Source: Sporichthyaceae bacterium
GTDB taxonomy: Bacteria > Actinomycetota > Actinomycetes > Sporichthyales > Sporichthyaceae
Length of the DNA: 53,258 nt
Direction of reading: 5' to 3'
NCBI GenBank assembly: GCA_036493475.1
Contig: DASXPS010000110.1
Span: forward strand, 1-53,258
Below the pieces are notes generated by a model, which was given only the letters and a program-made list of their open reading frames with translations, did no database searches and was not told where the DNA came from. This document shows, in pieces, positions 1-8,935 of this stretch (position 1 is its first letter; each line of letters starts with the position of its first letter). The position numbers were made by a program, and so were the translations under genes.

Positions 1-428
1 GCCTCCGGCACCGTGGTCAGCACGCTGAACCCCAACGACCGCCACAGCCCCACCGCCGCGGTATTGCTCTCCACCACCGCGTTGAACTGCATCGCCCGAT
101 AGCCATCCTCAACGGCCGCTGCCAGCACGAACTCCCCCAACGCCCGCCCCACGCCACGCCCCGCGGCCGCCGGATCCACGATGAAGCTCGCATTGGCCAC
201 GTGCGCCCCGCCCCCGTCCAGATTCGGCACCAACTTCGCCGACCCCAGCACCCGATCGCCATCCACGGCCACGAACGTCCGCCCCGGCGGTCGCCGCAGC
301 CACCAACCCCGCGCCTGCTCCTCGGGCAGGTCGCGGTCAACCGTGTACGTCTCCCCCGCCGCCAGGATCCCGCGCAAAAACGCCCAAACACCCGGCCAGT
401 CCGCCCCCGTCGCTTCCCGGATCTGCAC
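1..428 (-). CDS. GNAT family N-acetyltransferase (3' end outside window)
   Basis: Reading the minus strand from a GTG at 428 gives about 142 residues opening VQIREATGADWPGVW, the usual start of a GNAT domain. The acetyl-CoA pyrophosphate loop is seen as AAGRGVGRALGEF, followed by the late motif NTAAVGLWRSLGFSV. The substrate cannot be told from the sequence. The start lies only 3 bases after the stop of the upstream methyltransferase, so the two are probably co-transcribed and coupled. The stop codon is beyond position 1, so only the last part of the domain is missing. The family call is firm. Confidence 0.85.
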   Translation of the reverse strand, partial: MQIREATGADWPGVWAFLRGILAAGETYTVDRDLPEEQARGWWLRRPPGRTFVAVDGDRVLGSAKLVPNLDGGGAHVANASFIVDPAAAGRGVGRALGEFVLAAAVEDGYRAMQFNAVVESNTAAVGLWRSLGFSVLTTVPE

Positions 429-431
429 GCC

Positions 432-1328
432 TCAGCCCGGCACCCGAGCCAACGCGAACCGCGCCGTGGCCCGATGCACCAAGCCACCCTCATCGGCCTG
501 ACGCTGCGTCAGCATCGCGAAGACCTCCTCCTTCGCCGCCGGCAACCGATCCGGACCCACCGCGTCGATCAGAATCCGACCGCCGTGCGAACCCACCCAG
601 GCCCAGTACTGGTCGACGCCGGAGAACCGGATCTCCTGCGCCGTTTCGGCCACCTCCACCTCTATGAACCCGGCCTCGGTGAGCATTGCCGCAATGGTCT
701 CCGGGTGGTCGAACGGTTTGTCCGTGGCCTCCTCCCACGGCGGACCCTCGCGGTGTCGGTAGAGGATGCCCATCGCCTCGGCGAATTTCGGGTCCGAGGG
801 CCCGAAGGAGCTCATCGCGAACCGGCCGCCCGGCCGCAACACCCGGGCCACCGCCCGCATCGCGTCCCGCGGAGCCGGCACAAAAAACATCACCATCCCC
901 GCCATCACCACGTCAAAGCTGCCCGCCGGGAAGTCCGGCGCCGCCGCATCGCCCACCATCACGCTCACCTGGCTCAGGCCGGCCGCCGCGGCCTGCGCGG
1001 CGCACGCCTGGACCATGCGCGGTGACAGGTCGGTGCCCACCACCCGCCCGCCCGGCCCGACCGCTGCGGCGACCGGGAACAGCACGTGCCCCCGGCCACA
1101 ACCCAGGTCCAGTACGGCCGCCCCCGGCTGCAGCGCCGCCCGCCGCGCGAGTTCGGCACCCAGCGGGGCGAAATAGTCCACCCCGACCTGCTCATAGGTG
1201 GCCGCGGAGTTGTCGAAGGCGGCCGCGATCGCGGCCTTCTGCGCCGCCGCCTGCTCGGCCTCCGCCTGCGTCACTGCCGCCTCCCCCACCGAGGTGTCCT
1301 CGCGACCATAACTCTGCGGCGATGTCAA
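432..1328 (-). CDS. Class I SAM-dependent methyltransferase
   Basis: The 298-residue protein carries motif I (VLDLGCGRG, about residues 72-80), an acidic residue after beta-2 (GTDLSPRM) and a post-motif region DVVMAGMVMFF, which define a Rossmann-fold class I methyltransferase of the UbiE/Methyltransf_11/25 type. Residues 1-35 are Ala/Gln/Glu-rich and precede the domain. The substrate is unknown; such proteins methylate small molecules or lipids in the cytoplasm. It is divergent from the SDR gene at 1407 and is followed at once by the GNAT gene. The start could lie slightly further downstream, because several N-terminal residues are not part of the fold. Confidence 0.85.
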   Translation of the reverse strand: MTSPQSYGREDTSVGEAAVTQAEAEQAAAQKAAIAAAFDNSAATYEQVGVDYFAPLGAELARRAALQPGAAVLDLGCGRGHVLFPVAAAVGPGGRVVGTDLSPRMVQACAAQAAAAGLSQVSVMVGDAAAPDFPAGSFDVVMAGMVMFFVPAPRDAMRAVARVLRPGGRFAMSSFGPSDPKFAEAMGILYRHREGPPWEEATDKPFDHPETIAAMLTEAGFIEVEVAETAQEIRFSGVDQYWAWVGSHGGRILIDAVGPDRLPAAKEEVFAMLTQRQADEGGLVHRATARFALARVPG

Positions 1329-1406
1329 CGCTGACGAAGGGACAAACCCGACGTATCGTCATGTACAAGGACATTCCCCCGACGACGTCGCCACGGAGGT
1401 GCGCGA

Positions 1407-2180
1407 GTGCCGGATCGCGCCACCGCGACGCTCGGCGAGTTCGCCGACCGCACCGCTTTCGTCACCGGCGCCGCCTCCGGCATCGGTGCCGCGCTTGCCG
1501 TTGCGCTGGGCGAGGCGGGGGCCGCGGTGGCCCTGGCCGACCTCGACCCCGGCGGCCTGGACGCCACCGCCGGCCGCATCCGCGCCGCCGGTGGCCGCGC
1601 GCTGCCGTTGATCCTGGACGTCACCGAACCCAGCCGGGTCGACGACGCGATGGACGCCACGCTGGCCGAGTTCGGTGCGCTGCACCTGGCCGTGAACAGC
1701 GCCGGAATCGGCGGTCCGCCGGTGCTGATCGGCGACTACGAGATCAAGGACTGGCAGCGCATCCTGGACGTCAACCTGACCGGGGTTTTCCACTGCCTGC
1801 GGCGGGAGATCCCGGCGATGGTCGCGGCCGGCGGTGGGTCGATCGTCAACATCTCCTCCCTGGCGGGCACCCGCGGCTGCCCGATGATGAGCGCCTACGT
1901 GGCGGCCAAACACGGCGTCGCGGGGCTGACCAAGACCGCGGCGCTGGAGTACGCGGCCGCGGGCATACGGGTCAATGCGGTGGCCCCCGGCCCGGTGGAC
2001 ACCCCGCTGCTGGCCGACATGGACCCGTCCACCCGGCTGGCGTGGGAGAGCGGACACCCGTTGGGGCGGATGGCGACCACGGCGGACGTCACCGCGGCCT
2101 GCCTGTTCCTGCTCTCCGACCGGGCCTCGATGATCAGCGGCGTGCATCACGCCGTGGACGGCGGCCTGGGCATCGCCTGA
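1407..2180 (+). CDS. SDR family NAD(P)-dependent oxidoreductase
   Basis: The 257-residue protein is a classical short-chain dehydrogenase/reductase. The cofactor motif TGAASGIG is at residues 20-27, NSAG occurs in the NNAG position, and the catalytic YxxxK is Y164/K168 (SAYVAAKHG) with a preceding Ser (NISS). An Asp-Leu-Asp after beta-2 (ALADLD) suggests NAD+ preference. The C-terminus GVHHAVDGGLGIA is typical of FabG-like members. The GTG start at 1407 is chosen because GGAGG at 1395-1399 is seven bases upstream. The substrate is unknown. It is divergent from the methyltransferase. Confidence 0.88.
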   Translation: MPDRATATLGEFADRTAFVTGAASGIGAALAVALGEAGAAVALADLDPGGLDATAGRIRAAGGRALPLILDVTEPSRVDDAMDATLAEFGALHLAVNSAGIGGPPVLIGDYEIKDWQRILDVNLTGVFHCLRREIPAMVAAGGGSIVNISSLAGTRGCPMMSAYVAAKHGVAGLTKTAALEYAAAGIRVNAVAPGPVDTPLLADMDPSTRLAWESGHPLGRMATTADVTAACLFLLSDRASMISGVHHAVDGGLGIA

Positions 2181-2294
2181 CCTCCCGCCGTTCAACACAT
2201 TCCGTAATGTCTTGGTTACTCCACCCACACAGGGGTCGTCCTGTCATAACCCCATGCATAAGGTGAAATCCCTCGCCGCCTCAAGGGGTTTCGG

Positions 2295-3167
2295 ATGGGT
2301 TTGTTGGGCCGTCGTGTCGCCACCGGCCTGACCGCGCTCGCGGTCACCTGGGCGAGCGCCGGTGCTGCGCACGCGGCGGCGCCTGCGTTGCAGCAGAAAT
2401 ATGTCGCGCTCGGCGACTCGTTCACGTCCTCGCCGATGACCGGCATGCCGGTCGGCGAGCCGGTGGGCTGCTCGCGTACCCAGAACAACTACCCGCGGCA
2501 GGTCGCCGCGGCGCTGCGGGTGAGCGACTTCGTCGATGTCAGCTGCGGCTCGGCCACCACCCGCGACCTGTTCGCGGCACAGAATGTGCTCGGCGGCAGC
2601 AACGCACCGCAGCTGGACGCGGTGGATGCGACCACCACGCTGGTGACGCTGGGCATCGGGGGCAACGACCTGGGCCTGATGGGTTGGTTGCAGCGCTGCG
2701 CCGACCTGGCCAGCCCCAACTGCATGGACCAGTGGGCACCCGGCGGGCCGGACGTGCTCGTGCAGCGCATCGCGAAGATCGCGGTGAACGTGGACCGGGC
2801 GCTGCAGGTCATCCACCACCGCGCCCCGCAGGCGCGGGTGCTGCTGGTCGGCTACCCGGTGGTGGCCCCGGTGGCGGGCGTCGGCTGTCTGCCGCAGCTG
2901 CCCATCGACGAATCCGACCTGGCCTACCTGCGCGACCTGCAGCAGCGGTTGAACGCGATGCTGGCCCGGGTCGCGTACTTCGGTGGGGCGACCTACGTGG
3001 ACACCTACACCCCCTCCATCGGCCACGACCCGTGTCAGCTGGACGACGCGAAGTGGATCGAGGGCATGATCCCGGACCAGCCCGCCGCCGCCCTGCACCC
3101 GAACCTGTCGGGCCAGAACTCCTTTGCCCACGAGGTGCTCGCGCAGCTGGGAATCTCCCGCTCCTAA
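2295..3167 (+). CDS. Secreted SGNH/GDSL-type lipase or esterase
   Basis: The 290-residue protein has a signal peptide (residues 1-27, ending AHAA) and then the GDSL block YVALGDSFTS with the nucleophilic Ser. Block III is GIGGNDLG and the C-terminal catalytic His is in LHPNLSGQ, which matches the Streptomyces-type extracellular SGNH hydrolases. Six cysteines in the mature part fit the disulfides of that family. The expected product is an exported esterase or phospholipase; its substrate is not visible. The ATG is preceded by AAGGGG with six bases of spacing. The LLM oxidoreductase starts 11 bases after its stop, so the two may share a transcript. Confidence 0.85.
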   Translation: MGLLGRRVATGLTALAVTWASAGAAHAAAPALQQKYVALGDSFTSSPMTGMPVGEPVGCSRTQNNYPRQVAAALRVSDFVDVSCGSATTRDLFAAQNVLGGSNAPQLDAVDATTTLVTLGIGGNDLGLMGWLQRCADLASPNCMDQWAPGGPDVLVQRIAKIAVNVDRALQVIHHRAPQARVLLVGYPVVAPVAGVGCLPQLPIDESDLAYLRDLQQRLNAMLARVAYFGGATYVDTYTPSIGHDPCQLDDAKWIEGMIPDQPAAALHPNLSGQNSFAHEVLAQLGISRS

Positions 3168-3178
3168 GCTCGGCCGCT

Positions 3179-4114
3179 ATGGACCTGGGCTTCGCGCTTC
3201 CGTACACGGGCAGTTGGGCCACCCCGCAGAACCAGGCGACGGTCGCGCGGCGCGCGGACGAGTTGGGCTGGTCCTGCCTGTGGGCGGCACAGCGATTGCT
3301 GTACCCGGACACCCCGCTCAACGAGTACCCGGCCGCCCCCGGCCCGACCTGGCCGCCCATGTTCCGCAGCCTGCTCGACCCGGTCGTGTCGTTGACCTAC
3401 GCCGCGGCGTTGACCAGTCGGATCCGGCTGGGCACCGCCTCGTTGATGTTGCCGTTGTTCTCCCCGGTGCTGTTGGCCAAGCAGCTGGCCACGCTGGACA
3501 TACTCAGCGGCGGACGACTCAACGTCGGGGTGTCGCTGGGCTGGTCCAAGGACGAGTACGCCGCCACCGGGACGCCATTCCGGCAACGCGGCGCGCGGTT
3601 CGAGCAGTACATCCAGGCGCTGATCGCGGCGTGGACCTCGACCGCGATGGACACCGAGTTCGTCACCCTGCCGCCGCATGAGATGCGCCCAGCGCCGGTG
3701 CAGCAACCGCATCCGCCGCTGTTCATCGGTGGCTATGCCGACGCAGCGTTGCACCGCACCGTCAAATACGGCGCCGGCTACCTGGGCGGCAACATGCCGT
3801 TCGACACCATCGTCGACGTGCTCGGCCGGCTGACCCGCTATGCCGAGGCGGCCGGGCGCGATCCCAAGGACATGCGGTTGGTCTGCCGCGGCGTGACGAC
3901 GCTGACCGACACCCCGGCCGCACCCGGCGCGCGTCCGCTGACCGGCACCGTGGAGCAGGTCGTGGCCGATGTGCAGCGCTTCGCCGAGGTGGGCGTGACG
4001 GAGCTGTTCCTGGACCTCAACTTCGACCCCGCGGTGGGCAGTGTCGACTCCGACGCCGCCGCCTCCATGGATCGCGCGCACGCGCTCCTGGAGCGGCTGG
4101 CGCCGGGTGGCTGA
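3179..4114 (+). CDS. LLM class (F420-dependent type) oxidoreductase, TIGR03619-like
   Basis: The 311-residue protein starts MDLGFALPYTGSWATP and carries the luciferase-like monooxygenase hallmarks SRIRLGTASLMLPLFSPVLLAKQLATLD and GRLNVGVSLGWSKDEY. These position the flavin or deazaflavin in the TIM barrel. In actinomycetes this subfamily generally uses coenzyme F420. The reading frame is open far upstream, but that part overlaps the SGNH gene in another frame and has no domain, so the ATG at 3179 is chosen. The substrate is unknown. The stop at 4114 almost abuts the convergent LuxR gene. Confidence 0.85.
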   Translation: MDLGFALPYTGSWATPQNQATVARRADELGWSCLWAAQRLLYPDTPLNEYPAAPGPTWPPMFRSLLDPVVSLTYAAALTSRIRLGTASLMLPLFSPVLLAKQLATLDILSGGRLNVGVSLGWSKDEYAATGTPFRQRGARFEQYIQALIAAWTSTAMDTEFVTLPPHEMRPAPVQQPHPPLFIGGYADAALHRTVKYGAGYLGGNMPFDTIVDVLGRLTRYAEAAGRDPKDMRLVCRGVTTLTDTPAAPGARPLTGTVEQVVADVQRFAEVGVTELFLDLNFDPAVGSVDSDAAASMDRAHALLERLAPGG

Positions 4115-4115
4115 G

Positions 4116-4871
4116 CTACAACCAGCCGCTGTCGCGGACGATACGAATCGCGTCGATGCGGTTGCGAGCACCGAGCTTGCCGATGATCTTCGACAGGTAG
4201 TTGCGCACGGTGCCGTCGGACAGGCAGAGCTTGGACGCGATCTCGCGTACCGACTCACCCTGCGAGGCCCGGCGCAGCACCTCGAGCTCCCGCTCGGTCA
4301 GGCAATGCCCGTCGGACTCCAGCGCGGCGATGGCCAGCTTCGGGTCCACCACCCGCTCGCCCACGGCCACCCGGCGGATGCTCTCGGCCAGCCATGAGGC
4401 GGGCGCGTCCTTGTCCACCAGGCCCTGCGCGTGCGCCTCGAGTGCGCGACGCAGCGAACCCGGGGTGACCGCGGAGGTCAGGATCAGCACCTTGCACCGC
4501 GGCGCGCTCTCGTGCAGCCGACGGGACAGCGCGTAGCCGTCCCGGTTCGCCATGTCCACGTCGATGATGGCGACGTCCGCGCGGGTGCGGACCACCGCGG
4601 TGACCACGTCGGCATCCGAGCGCAGCGAGGCCGCGACCTGGATGTCCCGTTCGTAGGACAGCAGCGCGACCAGCGCGCCACCGTAGAGCGCGAGGCTCTC
4701 CGCGAGCACCACGCGGATCAGACCCACCGGCCGCTGTTCGGCCGGGCGCAGCCCGATCACCACGCCTTCGTCGTCGGTGCTGCGCGCCGCCAGGTTGCGC
4801 CCGGCGATCATCGGCACCCCGCCGCGTGCCGGCGGCACGCCCGGCATCGTCCGCTGGTTCGACCCGTCCAC
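4116..4871 (-). CDS. Orphan LuxR/NarL-family response regulator (DesR-like)
   Basis: From a GTG at 4871 the protein is 251 residues. The receiver domain runs from about residue 50 to 165 with the phosphoacceptor D104 (AIIDVDM) and Lys at LVDKDAP. The usual DD pair after beta-1 is reduced to LAES, so only one acidic residue is present and phosphorylation may be weak. The LuxR HTH (LTERELEVLRRASQGESVREIA) fills residues 190-250 and ends VRDSGWL as in DesR-like regulators. The GTG is chosen for the GGGGG at 4879-4883; the frame stays open upstream to 5129 but with no domain. No sensor kinase is adjacent. Confidence 0.82.
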   Translation of the reverse strand: MDGSNQRTMPGVPPARGGVPMIAGRNLAARSTDDEGVVIGLRPAEQRPVGLIRVVLAESLALYGGALVALLSYERDIQVAASLRSDADVVTAVVRTRADVAIIDVDMANRDGYALSRRLHESAPRCKVLILTSAVTPGSLRRALEAHAQGLVDKDAPASWLAESIRRVAVGERVVDPKLAIAALESDGHCLTERELEVLRRASQGESVREIASKLCLSDGTVRNYLSKIIGKLGARNRIDAIRIVRDSGWL

Positions 4872-5232
4872 CCCACTGCCCCCTTTGACGCCACGCCCCG
4901 ATGGCACCGTCTCGCTCGGATCACCCCGGTGACCAGGGAGATTGCGTGTCGTCAGTGTGGGAGGACGAATGCGGCACCGCCAGTGGGCAGCATCCGGGCG
5001 GTGGTCCGCGGGCCGCGCAGTGCACATCGGACAAACGGCGCGCCGGTGGATGGAACGGAAGTCCGAACGCCCGCAAAGCGGTGGGCAAAACGCCGCACAC
5101 CGCGCATCTGGCGCGTGGAAAAACAGCATGGTTCAGCACAGGAATCACCGCGTTGATCCCCCGGACGGACGCACCCGACGGGGTCGGCTGCCTAGAATCG
5201 GCTCAATCACGGCGAGGAGGGGACGCACGCCG
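4872..5232. other. Divergent intergenic region, luxR / AI-2E gene
   Basis: These 361 bases separate two divergent genes. Frames are open on both strands but encode no recognisable domain and look like GC-driven open frames. On the plus strand TAGAAT at 5193-5198 is a plausible -10 element, and GAGGAGGGG near 5214-5222 is the ribosome binding site for the ATG at 5233. I see no convincing hairpin, riboswitch or operator in the central part. Confidence 0.5.
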
Positions 5233-6450
5233 ATGACCGTCACGCCGCGCCCTCCGACCCCGCGGACGGGGGGTACCACCCAGTCGCGGACGAGCCAGGA
5301 CATCGCCGCGAACCTGCCGACAGTGATGCGGATCGGCGCGGCGATCGCCTGGCGGTTCGTGGCCATCGCGCTGGCCCTCTACGTGCTGGGCCGGGTGTTC
5401 AACGAACTGATCGACCTGTTCGTGCCGGTGGCCATCGCCCTGCTGCTGGCCGCGCTGCTCTCACCCGCCGTGGCCCGGCTGGTGCGCTGGGGCGTGCGCC
5501 GCGCGTGGGCCACCGCGATCGTGTTGATCGGCGGGCTGGCCGCGGTCGGCGGCCTGCTCACGTTCGTGATCACCCAGTTCGTAGACGGCCTGCCCGCGCT
5601 GCGCGACCAGGTCTCCGAGGCCATCGACAAGATCAACCATTGGCTGACCACCGGCCCGGCGCACATGTCCGACTCGCAGCTGCAGAAGTGGCTGACGCAG
5701 GCTCAGGACTCCATCAGGGGCAACCAGGGCGAGATCGCCTCGCACGCGCTGGACACCGCGGTGACCATCGGTCGGCTGGCCGGCGCGACGGCGTTGTGCA
5801 TCTTCACGCTGATCTTCTTCCTGCACGACGGCGACGGGATCTGGCGCTTCGTCACTCGCGTCGTGCCGGGCGAGCACCGCGACCGGGTGGACCTGGCGGG
5901 CCGCCGCGGCTTCGCCGCGCTGGGCCACTACGTGCGGGCCACCGTGGTGGTGGCGATGATCGACTCAGTCAGCATCGGCATCGGGCTGGCCATCATCGGT
6001 GTCCCGTTGGCGGTGCCGCTGGCCGCGCTGATCTTCCTGGGCGCGTTCGTGCCGATCCTGGGCGCATTCGTCACCGGCACGGTGGCCGTGCTGGTGGCGT
6101 TGGTGGCCAACGGGGTGGTCTCGGCGCTAGTGGTGCTCGGTCTGCTACTCGCCGTCATGCAGCTCGAGGGCCACGTGCTGCAGCCACTGCTGCTCGGCCG
6201 CGCGGTCCGGCTGCACCCGTTGGCCGTGGTGCTCGGCATCGGCGTCGGGCTGACGCTGGCGGGTATCCCCGGTGCGCTGCTCGCGGTGCCGTTGCTGGCG
6301 GTGTTGAACGCCGGCGTGCGTTCGCTGCTGTCCGACGCCGACGCCGACGTGGACCCGGTGGAGATCGACCCGAACGAACCGGCGGAGGCCGAACCGGCCG
6401 GCTCCGAGGAGAACCAGTCAGGACTGCTGAGCCGGCTGCTGCGCCACTGA
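5233..6450 (+). CDS. AI-2E family transporter (PF01594-type membrane protein)
   Basis: The 405-residue polytopic protein matches the AI-2E/PerM family: about eight hydrophobic segments, the early pair around residues 35-100, a soluble central stretch (about 120-190, VSEAIDKINHW), and the C-terminal signature VPLAVPLAALIFLGAFVPILGAF followed by QLEGHVLQPLLLGRAVRLHP. Members export signals or act in Na+/H+ and stress responses; the substrate here is unknown. The tail is acidic (DADADVDPVEIDPNEP). The ATG at 5233 is chosen for its GAGGAGGGG Shine-Dalgarno. The last 33 bases overlap the convergent kinase gene. Confidence 0.88.
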   Translation: MTVTPRPPTPRTGGTTQSRTSQDIAANLPTVMRIGAAIAWRFVAIALALYVLGRVFNELIDLFVPVAIALLLAALLSPAVARLVRWGVRRAWATAIVLIGGLAAVGGLLTFVITQFVDGLPALRDQVSEAIDKINHWLTTGPAHMSDSQLQKWLTQAQDSIRGNQGEIASHALDTAVTIGRLAGATALCIFTLIFFLHDGDGIWRFVTRVVPGEHRDRVDLAGRRGFAALGHYVRATVVVAMIDSVSIGIGLAIIGVPLAVPLAALIFLGAFVPILGAFVTGTVAVLVALVANGVVSALVVLGLLLAVMQLEGHVLQPLLLGRAVRLHPLAVVLGIGVGLTLAGIPGALLAVPLLAVLNAGVRSLLSDADADVDPVEIDPNEPAEAEPAGSEENQSGLLSRLLRH

Positions 6451-7980
6451 CGCGTGTTCCTCGGCGGCCACCAGCGGCAGCGTCACGGAAAACGCGGTGT
6501 GCCCCGGTCGGCTGTCCACGCCGACCGTGCCGGAGTGCGCGGCAACCACTGCGGCCACGATCGCCAGGCCCAACCCGGTGCTGCCCGCGGCGCGGGACCG
6601 CGAGGAGTCACCGCGCGCGAAGCGCTCAAAGACCTCCGGCAGCAGCGCGGGCGGGATGCCCGGGCCGTTGTCCAACACGGTCATCACCGCCCGGCCGTCG
6701 ACGGCGCTCAGCGACACGGTCACCTCGGTGCCGGGCGGCGTGTGCGTGCGCGCGTTCGCCAACAGGTTCACCGCCACCTGGGCCAACCGGGCCGGCTCAC
6801 CGAGCACCACCACCGGGTCGTCGGGCAGGTCCAGCGTCCAGATGTGCGACGGGCCCGAGGCGTGCGCGTCGCTGAGCGCCCCGACCAAGAGAATCGACAG
6901 GTCCACCGGCTCGGCGATCACCGGCCGCCCGGCGTCCAGACTGGCCAGCAGCAGCAGATCCTCGACCAGACCGGTCATCCGTACCGCCTGCGACTCGACC
7001 CGGGACATCGCGTGGGCCACGTCCTCGGGCACCGGTTCGGTGCTGCGTCGGGACAGTTCGGCGTAGCCACGGATCGCGGCCAGCGGCGTGCGCAACTCGT
7101 GGCTGGCGTCGGCCACGAACTGCCGGACGCGGGTCTCGCTGGCCTGACGGGCACTCAGCGCCCCGGCCACGTGACCCAACATCGCGTTCAGCGCGGCGCC
7201 CACCTGGCCGACCTCGGTGCGCGGATCGGTGTCGGCCTCCGGCACCCGCACGGCCAGTGCCACCTCACCGCGATCCAGCGGCATCGTGGAGACCTGCCGC
7301 GCGGTGGACGCGACGCGGTGCAACGGACGCAGGGTGAGTCGCATCACCGCGGTGCCCGCCGCGCCGGCCACCATCAAGCCGCCCAACGCCACCGCACTGA
7401 TCACCGCGAACAGCCGGAACGTGGCGTCCTCCACGCCCTTCTGCGGCAGGCCGGTGACCACCAGCGTGCCCGGAGCCACCCAGCTGGCGTGCAACCGGTA
7501 TCGGCCCAGGGTGCTGCCGAGATCGCGGGTGTGGTTGTGGGTGTCCGCGGGCACCGTGGTCAGCATGTTGGCCTTGCCGGTGATGCTGCCGGCGTCGCCG
7601 ACGGTGGTGAGGATCAACGGGCTGCCGGCCAATTGGCCGTTCTGCACCCGAGCGATGACCGTGCCCTCGTCCTGGGCCAGGCCGAAGCCCTGCGCCAGCG
7701 GCTGGTTGTGGGCGGTGCGTTCCGCCGCGGTGGCCACCTTCTCGTCCAGCTGGCCCATCAGGTAGCTGTGCAGCGCGAACACGCTGACCACGCCGATCAC
7801 CATGCTGACGATCGCCAACATGGTGACCAGCACACCGATCAGCCGGGCGCGCAGGCTCCACCGGCCCGGGCCCCAGCTGTTCCAGCTGTGCAGCAGCCGG
7901 CGCTGCACCGGCACCCGCACCCGGGCCGCCACCTGCGTCGCCCGACCGCGGGTGGCATGCAGAGTCCGGGAGAGCGTCAC
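6418..7980 (-). CDS. Sensor histidine kinase (HisKA, HAMP)
   Basis: From a GTG at 7980 the protein is 520 residues. TM1 is about residues 46-70, an extracytoplasmic sensor about 71-188, TM2 about 189-212, then HAMP. The phosphorylated His is H294 in DASHELRTPL; the N box is N405 (NLLANA), the G1 box DNGPGIP (D437) and the G2 box STGLGLAIV. The start overlaps the stop of the response regulator by GTGA, which gives translational coupling and fixes the pairing. The signal is unknown. The 3' end overlaps the AI-2E gene convergently by 33 bases. Confidence 0.92.
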   Translation of the reverse strand: MTLSRTLHATRGRATQVAARVRVPVQRRLLHSWNSWGPGRWSLRARLIGVLVTMLAIVSMVIGVVSVFALHSYLMGQLDEKVATAAERTAHNQPLAQGFGLAQDEGTVIARVQNGQLAGSPLILTTVGDAGSITGKANMLTTVPADTHNHTRDLGSTLGRYRLHASWVAPGTLVVTGLPQKGVEDATFRLFAVISAVALGGLMVAGAAGTAVMRLTLRPLHRVASTARQVSTMPLDRGEVALAVRVPEADTDPRTEVGQVGAALNAMLGHVAGALSARQASETRVRQFVADASHELRTPLAAIRGYAELSRRSTEPVPEDVAHAMSRVESQAVRMTGLVEDLLLLASLDAGRPVIAEPVDLSILLVGALSDAHASGPSHIWTLDLPDDPVVVLGEPARLAQVAVNLLANARTHTPPGTEVTVSLSAVDGRAVMTVLDNGPGIPPALLPEVFERFARGDSSRSRAAGSTGLGLAIVAAVVAAHSGTVGVDSRPGHTAFSVTLPLVAAEEHASVAQQPAQQS

Positions 7981-8738
7981 CGGTCGGCGGGCTTGATCAA
8001 ATAGCCCGCGCCGCGCAATGTGTGGATCATCGGCTCGCGACCCGCGTCGATCTTCTTGCGCAGGTAGGAGATGTAGAGCTCGACCACGTTCGCCTGACCA
8101 CCGAAGTCGTAGTTCCACACCCGGTCCAGGATCTGCGCCTTGGACAGCACCCGGCGCGGATTGCGCATCAGATAGCGCAGCAGTTCGTACTCGGTCGCGG
8201 TCAGATTGATCTCGGTGCCGGCCCGGCGCACCTCGTGGCTGTCCTCGTCCAGCGTGAGGTCACCGACCACCAGCAACGCGTCGGACGGTGCACTGGTCGC
8301 GCGGGTGCGCCGGATCAGGCCGCGCAGTCGGGCGACGACCTCCTCCAGGCTGAACGGCTTGGTCACGTAGTCGTCGCCGCCCGCGGTCAGCCCCGCGATG
8401 CGATCGGCCACGTCGTCCTTGGCGGTGAGGAACAGCACCGGGATGTCCGCGGTGTCCGCGCGCAGCCGACGCAGCAACTCCAACCCGTCGATATCGGGCA
8501 ACATGATGTCCAGTACCACCGCGTCCGGACGGAACTCGCGTGCGGTGCGCAGGGCCTCCGCGCCGTCGCCGGCGGTCTTGATCTGCCAGCCCTCGTACCG
8601 CAGCGCCATCGACAGCAGGTCGGTGAGGCTGGGTTCGTCGTCGACGACGAGCACACGGACGGGCGACCCGTCCGCGCGGCGCAGTTGCCCGCGCTCGGGC
8701 GAGGTTCGGTCGGCTCCCATCTGGCTCACCGTCGTCAT
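7977..8738 (-). CDS. OmpR/PhoB-family response regulator
   Basis: The 253-residue protein has a receiver domain (VRVLVVDDEPS, phosphoacceptor D77, conserved Lys in YVTKPF) and a winged-helix DNA-binding domain (residues about 150-250, NPRRVLSKAQILDRVW and LRKKID). It forms a GTGA-coupled operon with the kinase at 6418-7980. The ATG at 8738 is chosen by comparison with the paralogue at 32153-32899, which also begins MTT; the GGGAG is only one base from the ATG, so the mRNA may be leaderless or start elsewhere. The likely target is the divergent gene at 8936, which is an inference. Confidence 0.9.
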   Translation of the reverse strand: MTTVSQMGADRTSPERGQLRRADGSPVRVLVVDDEPSLTDLLSMALRYEGWQIKTAGDGAEALRTAREFRPDAVVLDIMLPDIDGLELLRRLRADTADIPVLFLTAKDDVADRIAGLTAGGDDYVTKPFSLEEVVARLRGLIRRTRATSAPSDALLVVGDLTLDEDSHEVRRAGTEINLTATEYELLRYLMRNPRRVLSKAQILDRVWNYDFGGQANVVELYISYLRKKIDAGREPMIHTLRGAGYLIKPADR

Positions 8739-8935
8739 GCTCCCATTCTGGGCTGGGCGCCCTGTAGCCCGGTTGTGCGTGTTCTGTGGGTTTCCTTTGG
8801 GTGGCGCGGCAATCTCACCACCAACCTCAATCCGTTCTACAGCGTCTCCACAGGCAGATATCGATCCTGGTAGCACGCGCGTGTCGCGCCGCCCGGAGGT
8901 ACCGGTAGCGGCACACGCAGCGCCCGAGGAGCGCC

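Noticed and set aside
686-2266. Open frame of 526 codons on the plus strand
   Set aside because: It is antisense to the methyltransferase and out of frame with the SDR, is extremely Pro/Arg-rich and has no domain. High GC keeps such frames open.
2684-3178. Long N-terminal extension of the LLM oxidoreductase
   Set aside because: The extra residues are a shifted-frame reading of the SGNH gene. The oxidoreductase begins at ATG 3179 with the usual family N-terminus.
4901-5236. Possible small gene in the luxR / AI-2E gap
   Set aside because: The 111-codon frame has no homology or ribosome site and ends inside the start region of the AI-2E gene.
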